NCBI RefSeq assembly: GCF_947172395.1
Contig: NC_069099.1
Coordinates: forward strand, 14,265,740 to 14,329,739
DNA: 64,000 bases
Direction of reading: 5' to 3'
DNA from: Bicyclus anynana
Taxonomy: Eukaryota > Arthropoda > Insecta > Lepidoptera > Nymphalidae
Below the pieces are notes generated by a model. The model was given only the letters and a program-made list of their open reading frames with translations, was not told the origin of the DNA and made no database searches. Positions 38,403 to 49,490 of the stretch are shown in pieces. The translations under genes were made by a program, and so were the position numbers. How positions within the stretch are numbered: the stretch's first letter is position 1; the number at the start of each line of letters is the position of its first letter.

Positions 38403-39373
38403 AAATTATGAAAACGTATGTTTCTTTAATTTGTTTCATGATTTTTTAAATTTGGCGGGCGATTTAATAAAAAATCGAGTAAATTCTTAAAAATTATAGT
38501 GCAAATATTCGAATAACTGAGTTTAATACTTATTTATAGGTAGTGATGAATTCACAAACAAAAAAATTATTTAAACAAATTATGAAAACGCATGTTTTTT
38601 TAATTTGTTTCATGACGGTTATTAGGTAGATATAAGTGGCCCAACATTGTGGATGTACAACTATGACACTAGTGGTTTTATAAATAAACCTCTTACTTGT
38701 CAGGGTTGCCAGTATAAAACCCAGAGTGTTGTTTTAGAACTATTTTCAAACGGAACTTTTCTATTCCATTTCGTTGGGCTGTCTATTTGCCCGACAGTTT
38801 ATAAATCATTTACTACGCGGGAACAGTGTACAACGAACGATTGGAGAGCGAGTGAGTGACTTGTGACGTATAACTATTGTATCCACAGTATAAATACGTA
38901 CAATGTACACATAAAAATAATTATAGTGTCTGTGTGTTTTTAAAATAACTGTGTTTTATTCAAGTGTTTATAGTTAGTATACTCGTAGACTTCGATTTCT
39001 GTTCTGATGCGTCACGAATCTCATCGAACTCGATTCTGTTCTGATGACACGTCAGACAAATATAAATCTAGCTTTAGTTTTATCACTGCAGACTATAGTA
39101 AACTGCAGACTTGGTAAATTCGTTCGAAACACTCCCGATGGAGCGCGCGGGCCGAGATAATCCGCGATGCCCCGCTCGCACCATTTCATACCCGCATAGT
39201 CCTTCCCTCTAGCCCCGCGTACTTGACTTAACACTCGCGCAGTCCGTTCCCCCCGTCGCCCGCATATCCTGGGAGTCATTTCATATCAACAAACTTGCCA
39301 AGCTACAGACGTAGTTAGTCATTTTGAAATTTATAGTTGAGAACGATATGAGAATAATTGATAAATTATTATT
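38403..39373. other. No gene; GC-rich patch 39130-39270
   Basis: AAATTATGAAAACGYATGTTT is repeated at 38404 and 38577, indicating a ~173-bp spaced duplication. A GC-rich stretch at 39130-39270 gives a 75-codon minus frame without motif. No exon or promoter can be defended. Confidence 0.35.
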
Positions 39374-39376
39374 CAT

Positions 39377-39407
<31 letters not shown>

Positions 39408-39692
39408 TCAAATTCGTATCACTACTGAGCTCGAGTCTCCTCTCAGAATGACAGGGTTTAGGCAAATAGTCCACCACGCTGGCCCAATGCGGATTGGTAG
39501 ACTTCACATACGCAGAGAATTAAGAAAATTTTCTGGTATGCAGGTTTCTTTACGATGTTGTTTGAGACACGTGATATTTAATTTCTTAAAATGCACACAA
39601 CTGGAAAGTTGGAGGTGCATTTCCCGGACCGGATTCGAAACAACACCCACCGGAATCGGAGACAGAGGTTCCACTGGGTTTTCACGGGGCTT
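39374..39692 (-). mobile_element. SINE A, full length with (ATC)n tail
   Basis: CATCATCATCATCGTCATCA tail, then GAGCTCGAGTCTCCTCTCAG, GTAGACTTCACATACGCAGA, AAATGCACACAACTGGAAAG and the head at CCACTGGGTTTTCACGGG. The long GAT-type tail makes the RTE link plain. Confidence 0.8.
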
Positions 39693-40079
39693 TTATAAAT
39701 AAATTATTATGTATGAATAATTTATTAAACCCGAGCGTTATTATATTAAAAAGAGCAATTTATTGTGAATTCCATCAATAGTAAATATAATATCATAAAA
39801 TATCGAATAGCTAAATTCAATCGTTATATAACAATCATTCGGAAATTAATTATTAAGCCCATATGAAATTCCCTACAGTTATTTATTATTAAATTAAATA
39901 CACCATTTATACGTCCGCTATTCGAAATTTTCCGGAAAACATTTGATTTCCCTGAACGCCTGAATGCCAGCCTGACGCAATCCGAATATTGGAATTTCTT
40001 ATTAGCAATGAAATCATAACAGTATATTGTATTTGATAAATGAATAAACTATTAGTGTTACCACTATCCGATAAGCATC
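39693..40079. other. No supported feature
   Basis: AT-rich; no frame or repeat recognised. Confidence 0.3.
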
Positions 40080-40835
40080 AAACGGACTTGCACTATGCCT
40101 TTTGTAGGGACTTCCAAACATCACGATCCTGAGCCGCCTGCATCCAGCGAATCCCTGCGACTCGCTTGATGTCGTCAGTCCACCTGGTGGGGGGTCGGCC
40201 AACACTGCGCTTACTAGTACGAGGTCGCCATTCCAGCACTCTGGGACCCCAACATCCATCGGCTCTTCGAACTATGTGCCCCGCCCATTGCTACTTCAGC
40301 TTCGCAACTCGTTGAGCTATGTCGGTGACTTTGGTTCTTCTGCGGATCTCCTCATTTCTGATTTGATCACGCAGAGATACTCCTAACATAGCTCGTTCCA
40401 TCGCCCGCTGTGTGACTCTGATCTTTCTTATGAGGCCCATAGTTAGCGACCAAGTCTCGGAACCATAGGTCATCACTGGCAACACGCACTGTTGGAAAAC
40501 TTTGTCTTCAGGCACTGAGGAATTTCGGACGAAAAGATGTCGCGAAGTTTCCCGAATGCAGCCCAGCCGAGTTGGATTCAACGGTTCACCTCTTTCTCGA
40601 AATTGGACCTACCTAACTGGATCATATGTCCTAGGTATGTGTACTCGTCTACAATTTCGAGTGCAGCGTTCTCAACTATAACTGGGTGGAGCGATACATG
40701 AGCATTACACATTATTTCTGTTTTGGCCATGTTCATTTTCAGGCCCACCTGTTGAGAAACGCTGCTGAGGTCATTGAGCATGGTACTAAGGTCATCCAGA
40801 GTCTGTGCCATGATGACTACATACACCAATGAATA
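40080..40835 (-). pseudogene. RTE-type LINE ORF2, C-terminal 250 codons, frameshifted
   Basis: This is the longest RTE piece. On the minus strand, blocks in order are: VVIMAQTLDDLSTMLNDL and QVGLKMNMAKTEIM just after where the FADD motif should be (now unrecognisable), IVDEYTYLGHMIQLGRSNFE, then after a frame change near 40580 VFQQCVLPVMTYGSETWSL, AMERAMLGVSLRDQIRN, RRTKVTDIAQRVAKLK, followed by the GPRVLEWRP/RPPTRWTDDIKRVA/RWMQAA end. In RTE elements this segment is the thumb and C-terminal domain. The catalytic palm is missing and a frameshift breaks the rest. Confidence 0.8.
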
Positions 40836-41195
40836 GGAACGAGCGGGGATTAACTCAGTATTGAAAATATCTTAGAGGATTCGTGCGATCCATACTATGT
40901 GGAACAGTAGACGCGCTTGTACGGTTTTCTACACAAAGAATACTACGATCCAATTGATGCGACGCGTCTGATGGATCTGTGGACGCCTACCATAAGAATC
41001 TAACATTAAATAATTAATTAATCTAACCACTGTATACTCGCCAACCCGCATTAAAGCAGCGTGTTGGTTCTAAGCTCCATTTCCCTTCTCCTTCAAGGAT
41101 GGAGTGGGTCGTTAGAAGAGGTTGATAATATTTACGATATTATAGACCTCTTTATTTATAGGTATTTTCTAAAATTGCGTAGAAATAAAAAACTT
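40836..41195. other. No supported feature
   Basis: Contains AGACGCGCTTGTACGGTTTT and GCGACGCGTCTGATGGATCT; nothing assigned. Confidence 0.3.
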
Positions 41196-41442
41196 CATCA
41201 TCATCATCATCATAATCATCATCATACCAGCCAGTGGACGTCCGCTGTAGGACATAGGCCTTTTGTAGGGACTTCCAAAGATCACGATACTGAACCCTGA
41301 ATGTCGCGCTTGATGTCGTCAGTCCACCTGGTGGGGGGTCAACCAACACTGCGCTCACTAGTGCGGGGTCGCCATTCCAACACTTTGGGACCCCAACGTC
41401 CATCTCTTCGAACTATGTGCCCCACCCATTGCCACTTCGTTT
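41196..41442 (-). pseudogene. RTE-type LINE 3' end with (ATC)n tail
   Basis: CATCATCATCATCATCATAA tail, TAGGCCTTTTGTAGGGACTT, TCAGTCCACCTGGTGGGGGG, GTGCGGGGTCGCCATTCCAA, to CCCATTGCCACTTCG. Frame damaged by small deletions. Confidence 0.75.
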
Positions 41443-41824
41443 AAAATACTTAGAAATATATTTTTTTCCACCTACTGCGATCGAAAAGTCTTTAATCAAG
41501 TTGCTATCGCAAAAATTGCCTTCGTTTACCTTTGATCTTGATAACAGAATTCGTGAAATCTTATTTGAAGATCAAAGTTTATAAAAACATTTTGCTACTG
41601 TTAAAATAATACTTAGATATATTTTGATATTATATTATTTTTATCTGTGTTTTATGTAGATATTGGCTATAACTTCAATTAGGAGAGTAAACTGCTTTGT
41701 AACGTAACGCGGTACGGTGCTACTCTATCTGGCTTCCCTTACTCTCACGCATACGTCAGCTGGTCCGTCGAGCGTCCCGATACGCATCCAAATTGAAAAA
41801 AAGGAAACTGAAAAAAAGGAAGGA

Positions 41825-41900
41825 AAAAAAAATAGTTTTTCCGGGATTTGTGAAAAACAAAGTTTCAGGCGAACAGAGTCGTAGCGGACGTTCGCTAGTA
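41825..41900 (+). mobile_element. Helitron-like E, 3' end
   Basis: TTCCGGGATTTGTGAAAAAC, AGGCGAACAGAGTCGTAGCG and GACGTTCGCTAGT. The preceding ~80 bases contain (GAAAAAAAGGAA) duplications. Confidence 0.55.
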
Positions 41901-42266
41901 TAAATATAAGAAACGGAGATGATACAAACAAAAATTATCCATATTAATTTATTATAAAACACGGCTAAAACAACGTCACGCGATACAACGTCAGAGTCAG
42001 ACCGACTTGTTTCGAACCCATAAGGGCCCTTAGTCATGAGCTGGTTCTTGCAACGCGGCACGATCCAAACCATGCCATGGCAACTTAGAAGAACGTGAAA
42101 TCTTTATGAAGCAGCGCCATCTACATCCTAGATTTAAGATTCCAGGATAGTAAATTCAATTACTTATGGTGTGTATGTATTATAATGTTTTTAGAGATTT
42201 AAACCCTGTAAGTATGGAAAAAAAAACAAAAATAAAAGAATTATTTATCCTTTTAATTTTGACGCG

Positions 42267-42325
42267 TAATAGGAAGAATGTGTTTGTAATTCTGAAGCAA
42301 AATTACAAACACATTCTTCTTATTA
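42267..42325. repeat. 25-bp hairpin inside the TIR element
   Basis: TAATAGGAAGAATGTGTTTG continuing to 42291 is inverted at 42301-42325 with one mismatch and a nine-base loop (CTGAAGCAA). Size is in the range of hairpin RNA precursors, though near-perfect pairing suggests a palindrome. Confidence 0.8.
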
Positions 42326-42384
42326 GATAGATTATTAAAGAAAGACAGTAACCGTACATTAATTTCAACGATGTTTCATATAGT

Positions 42385-42460
42385 TGTTTGGCCTAGTGGT
42401 GCATGACAAAGTTACGAACTAAGAATCCTGAGTTCGAGCCTGGGGGTAACAATAAATAAC
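42385..42460 (+). mobile_element. Possible tRNA-derived SINE head
   Basis: TTTGGCCTAGTGGTGCATGA and CTGAGTTCGAGCCTGGGGGT have box A/B-like spacing, followed by a T-rich stretch. No cloverleaf could be built with confidence. Confidence 0.35.
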
Positions 42461-43089
42461 TTTTTGTCTTTTTTTTTTGTTTTTCTCAATTGGTTTCTTC
42501 AACTATTACAAAATCAAAAATCTATTCTTTACAAAAAATATGCATTATTATTTTTATAACATAATGGATACTATACTAAAAATTCCGTAGCTAGTCACTA
42601 GATGGCACTATCACAAGCGTTCCGAAAAAAGTTAGAGTTGCCTATCTATTTCCAATAATACATTGTAATCTTTGATCCAAACTGCGTTGCGGAGGCGCGC
42701 GCAGCCGCTCGCAGCGCGCGTTGGGAGAGGGGAGCGGGCGTACTCCGAGGTTATATTACGTGAGTTCTAGCCGTGTTTTATAATAAATTAATATGAATAA
42801 CACTCATAGTTTATATTCTAATAAAAAAAACTACGCAATTCTCATGATACAATGTACTAAAAGTACGGGAGAACGAGAAATATGGGAAGGGAAAGAAAGC
42901 AAATGCTATTTATTTCCCCGTAACTCCTAAATACAGTGCACAATGTATGGCTATTGCTAATAACGGCCGGCCAGAGCGATAATACCGTCAAATAACCGGA
43001 CCCTTTGATTTACTATTCAGCCGCTAGCACAACGAATAAAATTGTTTATGTGTTCTTATATACGGCTGGACTGTAACAATAAATGATTC

Positions 43090-43300
43090 ATATATTAAGT
43101 CTCGAGCCGCCACCATCCAGCGGCTCCCTGCAACCCGCTTGATGACTTTGGTCCACCTAGTGGGGGGTCGAACAACGCTGTGCTTTCTGGTGCGGGGTCG
43201 CGAGTCCATCGGCTCTTCGAACTGTATGCCCTGCCCATTGCCACATACAGGCCTATGTCCAGCAATGGACGTTCTGCTGGTAAAGATGATGATGATATCG
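43090..43300. pseudogene. RTE-type LINE end with inverted 5' part
   Basis: 43098-43243 is RTE on the minus strand (CCACCATCCAGCGGCTCCCT, GGTCCACCTAGTGGGGGGTC, TCGGCTCTTCGAACTGTATG). From 43247 the orientation flips: ACAGGCCTATGTCCAGCAAT, GGACGTTCTGCTGG, then a GATGATGATGAT tail, plus strand. As at 30957-31250, this is the twin-priming pattern. Confidence 0.75.
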
Positions 43301-43549
43301 AGTCTACCTTGTAAGTTGGTTAGCTGATACGGCTTTCAGTTTATACAGGGGGCGCATCCTGACTAGCTATTGTAGTTTTAGAGCTTTTTGAGACTGAGCT
43401 TGTCAAGGGTCAAACAGTAATGCTTTGTGAGGGACCAGCCAATGCATAGTTTTAAACAATGTGTCAAAAACATTTACTTAGTCAAAGTTACTATTGATGA
43501 GTTTCTCTAAAACTGTAAGAAATTGTAATGTTGTCATGAATTATAAACT

Positions 43550-43632
43550 ATCATCTTTACAAATAGTCAACTGACGTATCAAAAGTGCTTGTAAACTGAG
43601 CCTACTTGAAATAAATGAATTTTGAATTTTGT
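43550..43632 (+). mobile_element. LINE-like 3' end
   Basis: ACTGACGTATCAAAAGTGCT, TGTAAACTGAGCCTACTTGA, and AATAAATGAATTTTGAATTT; same family as 11890-12035. Confidence 0.6.
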
Positions 43633-43654
43633 ATCTTTCTGACTCAGGGCTATT

Positions 43655-43983
43655 AATTTTTATTCCTTTCAAGTTAACCCTTGACTACAATCTTCTGGTG
43701 GTAAGTGATGATGCAATTTAAGATGGAAGCGGACTAACTCGTTAGAAGGAAAATGTAAATCCACACCCCTTTCGGTTTCTACACAACATCGTATTAGAAT
43801 GCTACGCTCGTCGTCGCTACGTCGCTTGACGGTACGTCTTTGTCGGTAGAGTTGTAACTGGTTACGGCCTCCCACCAGCCAGACTTGGACCAATTAAGAA
43901 AACCTCAATCGGCCCAGCCGGGCATCGAAGCCAGTACCTCCGTCGTTAATCCGCCGCGTATACCACTGCGCCACGGGTGCCCT
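43655..43983 (-). mobile_element. SINE C, full length
   Basis: TTCCTTTCAAGTTAACCCTT, GGAAAATGTAAATCCACACC, AATCGGCCCAGCCGGGCATC and the head end ACCACTGCGCCACGGGTGC. A short insert (TCGTCGTCGCTACG) lies in the body. Confidence 0.8.
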
Positions 43984-44111
43984 CCTTGCATGTAAAGTGT
44001 TGCTCAGTGCTTCCAACCGTCGACAGATAGAAAGATGGGCAAAGTGCCAGTTACGAAAAACTTTATTAATTTCATCTATTCTTTCTATTTATTCTTTAGG
44101 TATGATTGAAG

Positions 44112-44275
44112 CCTCAATAGCTCAACGGTAAGAGCGGTTGGACTCATCACCGAGGGGTTCGGTTCGATCCTCACTCCGTTGGTCTATTGTCGTACCCACT
44201 TCTAGTCTTTCCCGACTAGTTGGAGGGGAATATTGGTCATATTATAAAATATATGGCAAATATTCTTTAATAAAA
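44112..44275 (+). mobile_element. SINE D
   Basis: GCCTCAATAGCTCAACGGTA, box B GGTTCGATCCTCACTCC, TTTCCCGACTAGTTGGAGGG, AATATTGGTCATATTATAAA and an A-rich end. Confidence 0.8.
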
Positions 44276-44729
44276 AATGTCTAAACTGTCTAAAGTAGAC
44301 AAACTAGGTATACATTTTCATTCCCCTCAAAGCAGTACAAATATAGAAGTCGAACAATAAATGAGAAACAATACGTGGATACATTCCGAACAATACATTG
44401 AGTTTCCTAGACGCCATTGTTAATTCAAGCCGCATTCGCTGCAGTCCCGTTTTGAGCAGATTCCACAGTTTTAAACTTTCAACGGGATTCGTTTATACTT
44501 TTTTTTTTTCGTAAAACGCAAACGCAAAACTCGTTGGAACTCGCCGCAAAATAAAATTCAAATGTCCCCATAAAAAAGTATCTGAAAAAGAATCGGCTTC
44601 GGAAATTTGGGAAAGCCAAATTTCGCTCGCCTGTCAATTTGTCTGCCAGTTTATAAATCATTCGCGTGGCATGCGTGACTGGGCAGCGGAGAACTGTTTG
44701 GAATGAGGTCAAAATTTAGTTGTTTCATA
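44276..44729. other. No gene supported
   Basis: A 77-codon minus-strand frame (44479-44712) lacks motifs; TTTAAACTTTCAACGGGATT resembles 37755-37780, so this is likely worn repeat. Confidence 0.3.
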
Positions 44730-44960
44730 ACTAGCTGACGCCGTGCGGTTTCACCCGTGTGGTTCCCATTCCCGTAGAGATACGGCGACAATATTATAGC
44801 CTAGCCTTCCTAGATAAATGGGCTATCTAAAACTGAAAGAATTTTTCAAATCGGACTAGGGGCCACTGAAATAATTTTTCAAATCGGACCAGTAGTTTCT
44901 GAGATTAGCGCGTTTAAGAAAACAAACTAACTCTTCAGCTTTATAATATTAGTATAGATA
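44730..44960 (-). mobile_element. Helitron-like F, with small internal duplication
   Basis: Minus-strand copy from AACTAGCTGACGCCGTGCGG to TTCAGCTTTATAATATTAGT then ATAGAT. AATTTTTCAAATCGGAC is present twice (44840 and 44873), a ~33-bp duplication. Confidence 0.75.
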
Positions 44961-45034
44961 CCTAAAAGTATGGTGAAAAGAGTTCTCAAATGTAGGTATT
45001 ACTATAAATCTGTCAAAGTTTAGTAAAATAGTCA

Positions 45035-45185
45035 ATATTCATTTATTTCAATTAAGCTACAGGCATTTCGAAACGTCAGGTAATAATATTATAAGATTAA
45101 CTTAAAATTAAAATTACCAGGGTTCCAAACGCGTCTTGGTCCGAGAAGAGTCCACAACCAACTCAGCCAGGTTTTCCTTTTTTAG
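45035..45185 (-). mobile_element. LINE-like 3' end
   Basis: TATTCATTTATTTCAATTAA, AAACGTCAGGTAATAATATT, TACCAGGGTTCCAAACGCGT and CTTGGTCCGAGAAGAGTCCA are the reverse complement of the 11.9-kb family, extended at its 5' side by AACTCAGCCAGGTTTT. Confidence 0.6.
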
Positions 45186-45674
45186 TTTATCGCTATTTAA
45201 CAATGGTGATTATGTGGGTGTGGTCAACGATATTTTATACTATAGATGTGTTACGTGCCTTCGAAATCGACGCAAAAAGTGATTCGAATTTAGCTACAAC
45301 AACAATTTTGTGTTTACCTACTTACAATTTAAGAATAAGTAAACACTAAATAGCATATAGAGTTTTGTCACTTCAACACACAGCTCGACATTGTAGAAAA
45401 TATATAATATTTTTCCTATGACTAAATGAAATTAAGACAATAAGCCACCTTCGTTCGCCTCCGTTTCTATGCGTTAGTGACATATCTAATAGTAGGTATA
45501 AAGTCTTTGGGTGTGCATGTACTCATGTAACAATGATCTGCATGTACTCCAAGCAAATATTGGACGAGCAATTACCAACGGTAGCTACGTTACTCGTGAA
45601 AGGAGCAAGGGCTGACAAACTAACTTTTACAATGTCCTGTATATCAAAGCTTTAGTCCGTAAGAATGGTTCTTT
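45186..45674. other. No supported feature
   Basis: AT-rich, nothing recognised. Confidence 0.3.
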
Positions 45675-45885
45675 CTAACAACCCATATTCCGCTCACTGC
45701 TGAGCTCGAGTCTCCTCTCAGAATGAGAGGGGTTAGGCCAATAGTCCACCACGCTGGCCCAATGCGGATTGGCAGACTCACACATGCAGAAAATTAAGAT
45801 AATTCTCTGGTATGCAGGTTTCCCTACGATGTTTATCCTTCACCGTTTGTGACACGTGATATTTAATTTCTTAAGTACTAAGTAG
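45675..45885 (-). mobile_element. SINE A, head-truncated
   Basis: CAACCCATATTCCGCTCACT, GGGGTTAGGCCAATAGTCCA, GCAGGTTTCCCTACGATGTT to GTGATATTTAATTTCTTAAG. Confidence 0.75.
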
Positions 45886-46467
45886 TAAGAATGATTACTT
45901 ATACCTAATTGAAGAAAGTTCATCATATAAGTATTATAGTATTAATGTAGTGCATATTAACATTACTTAACATAACGGCCGAATTCTTTCCACTTTCGCT
46001 GAATAAGTTAAACTCTTATTATATTAAACAAAAGTGAAAAGTTAAGAATGTAATTTGCGGTCGACAGCGCGTGAAGCAATTTGATCTTCCACTGCAATCA
46101 GTATTGGGTCACCTGGTGACGGACAATACCTAGGGCATTCGCGGTTTTTTCCTTTTTTACCCGACGAAGGATTATGTATTTCGCGTTTTAATATTGTCTT
46201 GATTGGATATCAAATTCAAGGGCTCATCAAGAGGATTTCAAAATAGTATATTATGGCCATATTAAAAAACCTACAATCACAAATACGCGAGGCGAATGAC
46301 TAGGTGCGAGCAGGTTAGATAGTAGGGATTTTTTATTTTTTTAAATATTGAGTTGTTTCCTTTTTTCCTACATTTTTGAGCTGCATCTTTTGTCTAGTGG
46401 TTACTGTAGCTTCGGATCATAATGTCCTGGGTCGTACCCAAAGTTACCAATGTATGTACGTGCGTAC
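45886..46467. other. No gene; fragments only
   Basis: ACCCGACGAAGGATTATGTA at about 46159 resembles the left end of the 60276-60625 element. 46380-46450 may be a tRNA-type SINE head (TTTTGTCTAGTGGTTACTGT, GGGTCGTACCC). Confidence 0.35.
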
Positions 46468-46776
46468 GTCACGTCATCAACTCATATTCGGCTCACTGCT
46501 GAGCTCGAGTCTCCTCTCAGAATGAGAGGGGTAAGGCCATTAGTCCACCACGCTGGCCCAATGCGGATTGGCAGACTTCACACACGCTGAGAATTAAGAT
46601 AATTGTGGTATGCAGGTTTCCTCACGATGTTTTCCTTCACCGATTGAGACACGTGATATTTAATTTCTTAAAATGCACACAACTGAAAAGTTGGAGGTGC
46701 ATGCCCCGGACCGGATTAGAACCCACACCCTCCGGAATTGGAGGCAGAGGTCATATCCACTGGGCTATCACGGCTC
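46468..46776 (-). mobile_element. SINE A, full length
   Basis: GTCATCAACTCATATTCGGC, GTCCACCACGCTGGCCCAAT, GACACGTGATATTTAATTTC, GGCAGAGGTCATATCCACTG, GGCTATCACGGCTC. One of the least degraded copies. Confidence 0.85.
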
Positions 46777-47469
46777 AACTACAAGTATATGTATACTCGT
46801 ATATGAATTGACTTATTGTTGACTTCCATTTATAACACTCCATTACAAAGATTTGAATGAATTAAACAACAAAATAATATTTTTCGAAAATATTTTTTTA
46901 GTTTGAATCAATTATCGAATAAGTCAGTGGAATACTAATTGTTCCTCCATCCAAATATTTCTGTGATAAATAATAACTTCTTAAATAATTTGTTAGTTGC
47001 TATAATTTCTACTTCGTTTGAATGATGTTTAATACTGATTTTAATTAATATCAACATAAAATAAGGCCCTTCATGTTTTTGATCAATTTAACAAAATTTA
47101 ATTAACTGCTAAGACCATCTTTCAAGTTTCAATATATTAGTCAATTTCAGCTTTATTTTGATTTTCTTCGGAGCGTTCGCTCTAATTAACAAGGTAATTA
47201 GTGAGAAAATAGAGATGAAGTCCGACAATGTCAGGTATTTGCAATTAATTTTCCAAAGTTATTACGTGAATAATGTTATAATTTAAATTCTACGCAGCTA
47301 AGTAAAGATGCGAAAACTTAATAATGTAAACATATTTTTGGTATAAAGTTCAAGAGTTTTGAAATATCCCAATAGATATCTATAAAGGTGAACAAAATAA
47401 ACATTATTTTAAGTCTCATCAATTTAATGGATTATGCCGATTATTTTCGAATACAAATTAAATTAAAAA
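46777..47469. other. No supported feature
   Basis: Very AT-rich with no frame above 60 codons. Confidence 0.3.
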
Positions 47470-47690
47470 TTTAAGAAATTAAATATCACGTGTCTTAAAC
47501 GGTGAAGAAAAATATTGTGAGAAAACCTGCATACCTGAAAATTTTCTTAATTCTCTACGTGTGTGATGTCTGCCAATCCGCATTGGGCCAGCGTGGTAGA
47601 CTAAGGCCTAACCCCACTCATTCTGAGAGGAGACTCGTACTCCACACTGAGTCGAATATGGGTTGTTAATGATGGTGATGATTGCCAAAT
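47470..47690 (+). mobile_element. SINE A, head-less
   Basis: AAATTAAATATCACGTGTCT, GAGAAAACCTGCATACCTGA, CAATCCGCATTGGGCCAGCG and GGGTTGTTAATGATGGTGAT then GAT. Confidence 0.75.
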
Positions 47691-47884
47691 AGAGCGATTT
47701 TGATAAAGATCTTGTAATTGCAAGGCAGATAAACTGAATAATAATGAGAAAAAGAAAGTCGCGAACAAGAGAGAAACTGTTCAGATGTTCTGAATTCTGC
47801 CTTTCTTGCTTGTTTCATGGAAGATGGCTATTTATGTACCTAATTATGTAACAGTTTTTGTTTTGTGTACAATAAAAAAAAATT

Positions 47885-47957
47885 GCAACGTTTGTGAAGT
47901 GAAGAATGAAAAAAACTGAATTTCATGCGGACGAAGTCGCGGGCGTCCGTTGGTTCA
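47885..47957 (+). mobile_element. Helitron-like E, 3' end
   Basis: AAAAAAACTGAATTTCATGC, GGACGAAGTCGCGGGCGTCC, GTTGGTTCAT. Terminal CTAGT mutated. Confidence 0.55.
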
Positions 47958-48989
47958 TAATAAACTTCCGCAAAATAGCGCCTGCTTCTATTCAAGAACC
48001 TACAAAATCACAATATTTAAATTCTTAAATAGGATAAAAACAAAACCATTTACGAGTAAATTGCGTTTTTTGAAATGATTCAATGAAAAGTAATCGAATA
48101 TTTTAAAAGTTTCATCAATAATTCTCAAATGGAATGGTTTTTGAACGTTCAAAGTTCAAACTCAAATAAATGATTACACGAGTTTCGACATGTTTTCGAC
48201 GATATATAAACCGTTAAAAATAGAGTTATAAAAAATTCAATTCCCATCTGCGTAAACACATTCGAACCGCGTTCAAAAAACCAATATTTGGGAGTTACAC
48301 AACTTAAAACTTGAACGGTTTAAAGGTCAAACCACACAGGTATTATAAAATTTATATAAAGTAAAAGCTTATTATACGTTCTCTAAATGTGTCGCGAATA
48401 CAGAAACCGTGAATATGGATACGTTCTTGGGTGATAAAATAAAAAAACAAACATATAAAGAAAAAACTATTTATTGAAGTTATTCATTAACTATTATCTT
48501 CAGTCTTAGACAATGGTTTGAAAAATTTTGAAATTTTATCTCGCTTGACATTTTTTAAAAGCTTCTATTCAGAGTGATTTTAAGCTAAGTGGCATTTTTA
48601 AGCCATCCATTCCCAATTTTGGCAATAGGTATTTGCAAGTTAAAGTTTAAATTTGCAGATTTTATGTCAGATTCGTCAGTCAGATCTGCGAATAACGAAA
48701 TATTTAGCCGCGAATATAGGAATTGGGACGCAATTTTTTAATCCGCGAATAGTGAAAACGTGAATAAAGGAAGCGTGAATAAGGAGCTTTTATTGTAGTT
48801 TACCCGAGAGTGACAACTACAGATATGATTTGGATGGATTTTTCGAGTTTTAATAAATTTAATTTTCATAGAAAGGGGTAGGGTAGAGATACATATAAGT
48901 CAAAGCGAAGCTTTACCGGGTCTGCTAATAATTGATGAAATTAGCTGTCTTAGTAGGTATTTATGCATAACATGAGCGATATAGAGTTA
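47958..48989. other. No gene supported
   Basis: One kilobase of AT-rich DNA with no frame or repeat I recognise. Confidence 0.3.
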
Positions 48990-49278
48990 GTGAGAGCCGT
49001 GATAGCCTAGTGGATATGACCTCTACCTTCGATTCCGGAGGGTGTAGGTTCGAATCCGGTCATGTACAACTTTTCAGTTGTGTGCATATCACGTGTCTAA
49101 AACGGTTAAGGTAAAACATCGTGAGGAAGCCAGCATACTTGAGAATTTTCTTAATTCTCTGCGTGTGTGAAGTCTGCCAATCCGCATTGGGCCAGCGTGG
49201 TGGACTATAGGCTAACTCCTTCTCATTCTGAGAGGAGACTTGAGCTCAGCAGTGCGCCGAATATGGATAATGATGATG
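48990..49278 (+). mobile_element. SINE A, shortened
   Basis: GAGCCGTGATAGCCTAGTGG, GGTTCGAATCCGGTC, a deletion after box B, then CACGTGTCTAAAACGGTTAA and CCGAATATGGATAATGATGA. Confidence 0.8.
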
Positions 49279-49347
49279 CATAACGCAGGCTATACGCTTA
49301 GTTTGGGGCTAAGTAGCGATGTCTGTATTGTTTAAGTAGACATATAT
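49279..49347 (+). mobile_element. SINE B, 3' fragment
   Basis: CATAACGCAGGCTATACGCT, TAGTTTGGGGCTAAGTAGCG, TCTGTATTGTTTAAGTAGAC match the end of SINE B at 8995-9070. Confidence 0.65.
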
Positions 49348-49490
49348 ATTTTTTAAAGAATATTCTTATTCCCCTCCAATTAGTCGAGAAAGACTGTATT
49401 AGGAATGGGTATGGCAATAGACCAACGGGGCAAGGTCCACCACCCCTTGGTGATGAGTCCAACCGCTCTTACTGTTAAGCTATTGAGGAT
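49348..49490 (-). mobile_element. SINE D
   Basis: AAAGAATATTCTTATTCCCC, AGACTGTATTAGGAATGGGT, TAGACCAACGGGGCAAGGTC and GAGTCCAACCGCTCTTACTG, ending AAGCTATTGAGG. Confidence 0.75.

Larger units (their letters stand above)
41940..42795. mobile_element. TIR element, ~856 bp
   Basis: CATATTAATTTATTATAAAA, continuing CACGGCTA, is matched inverted at the right end (TAGCCGTGTTTTATAATAAA then TTAATATG), giving ~28 bp perfect terminal repeats. Inside the left end are TTTCGAACCCATAAGGGCCC and GCAACGCGGCACGATCCAAA; inside the right end a GC core CGCGCGCAGCCGCTCGCAGC. No coding. One-end copies at 2326-2512 and 52812-52925 show it is a family. Confidence 0.75.

Noticed and set aside
39000..39300. CpG-rich promoter
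   Set aside because: GC-rich but with no first exon or TATA/initiator arrangement I could defend; old repeats in this window look the same.
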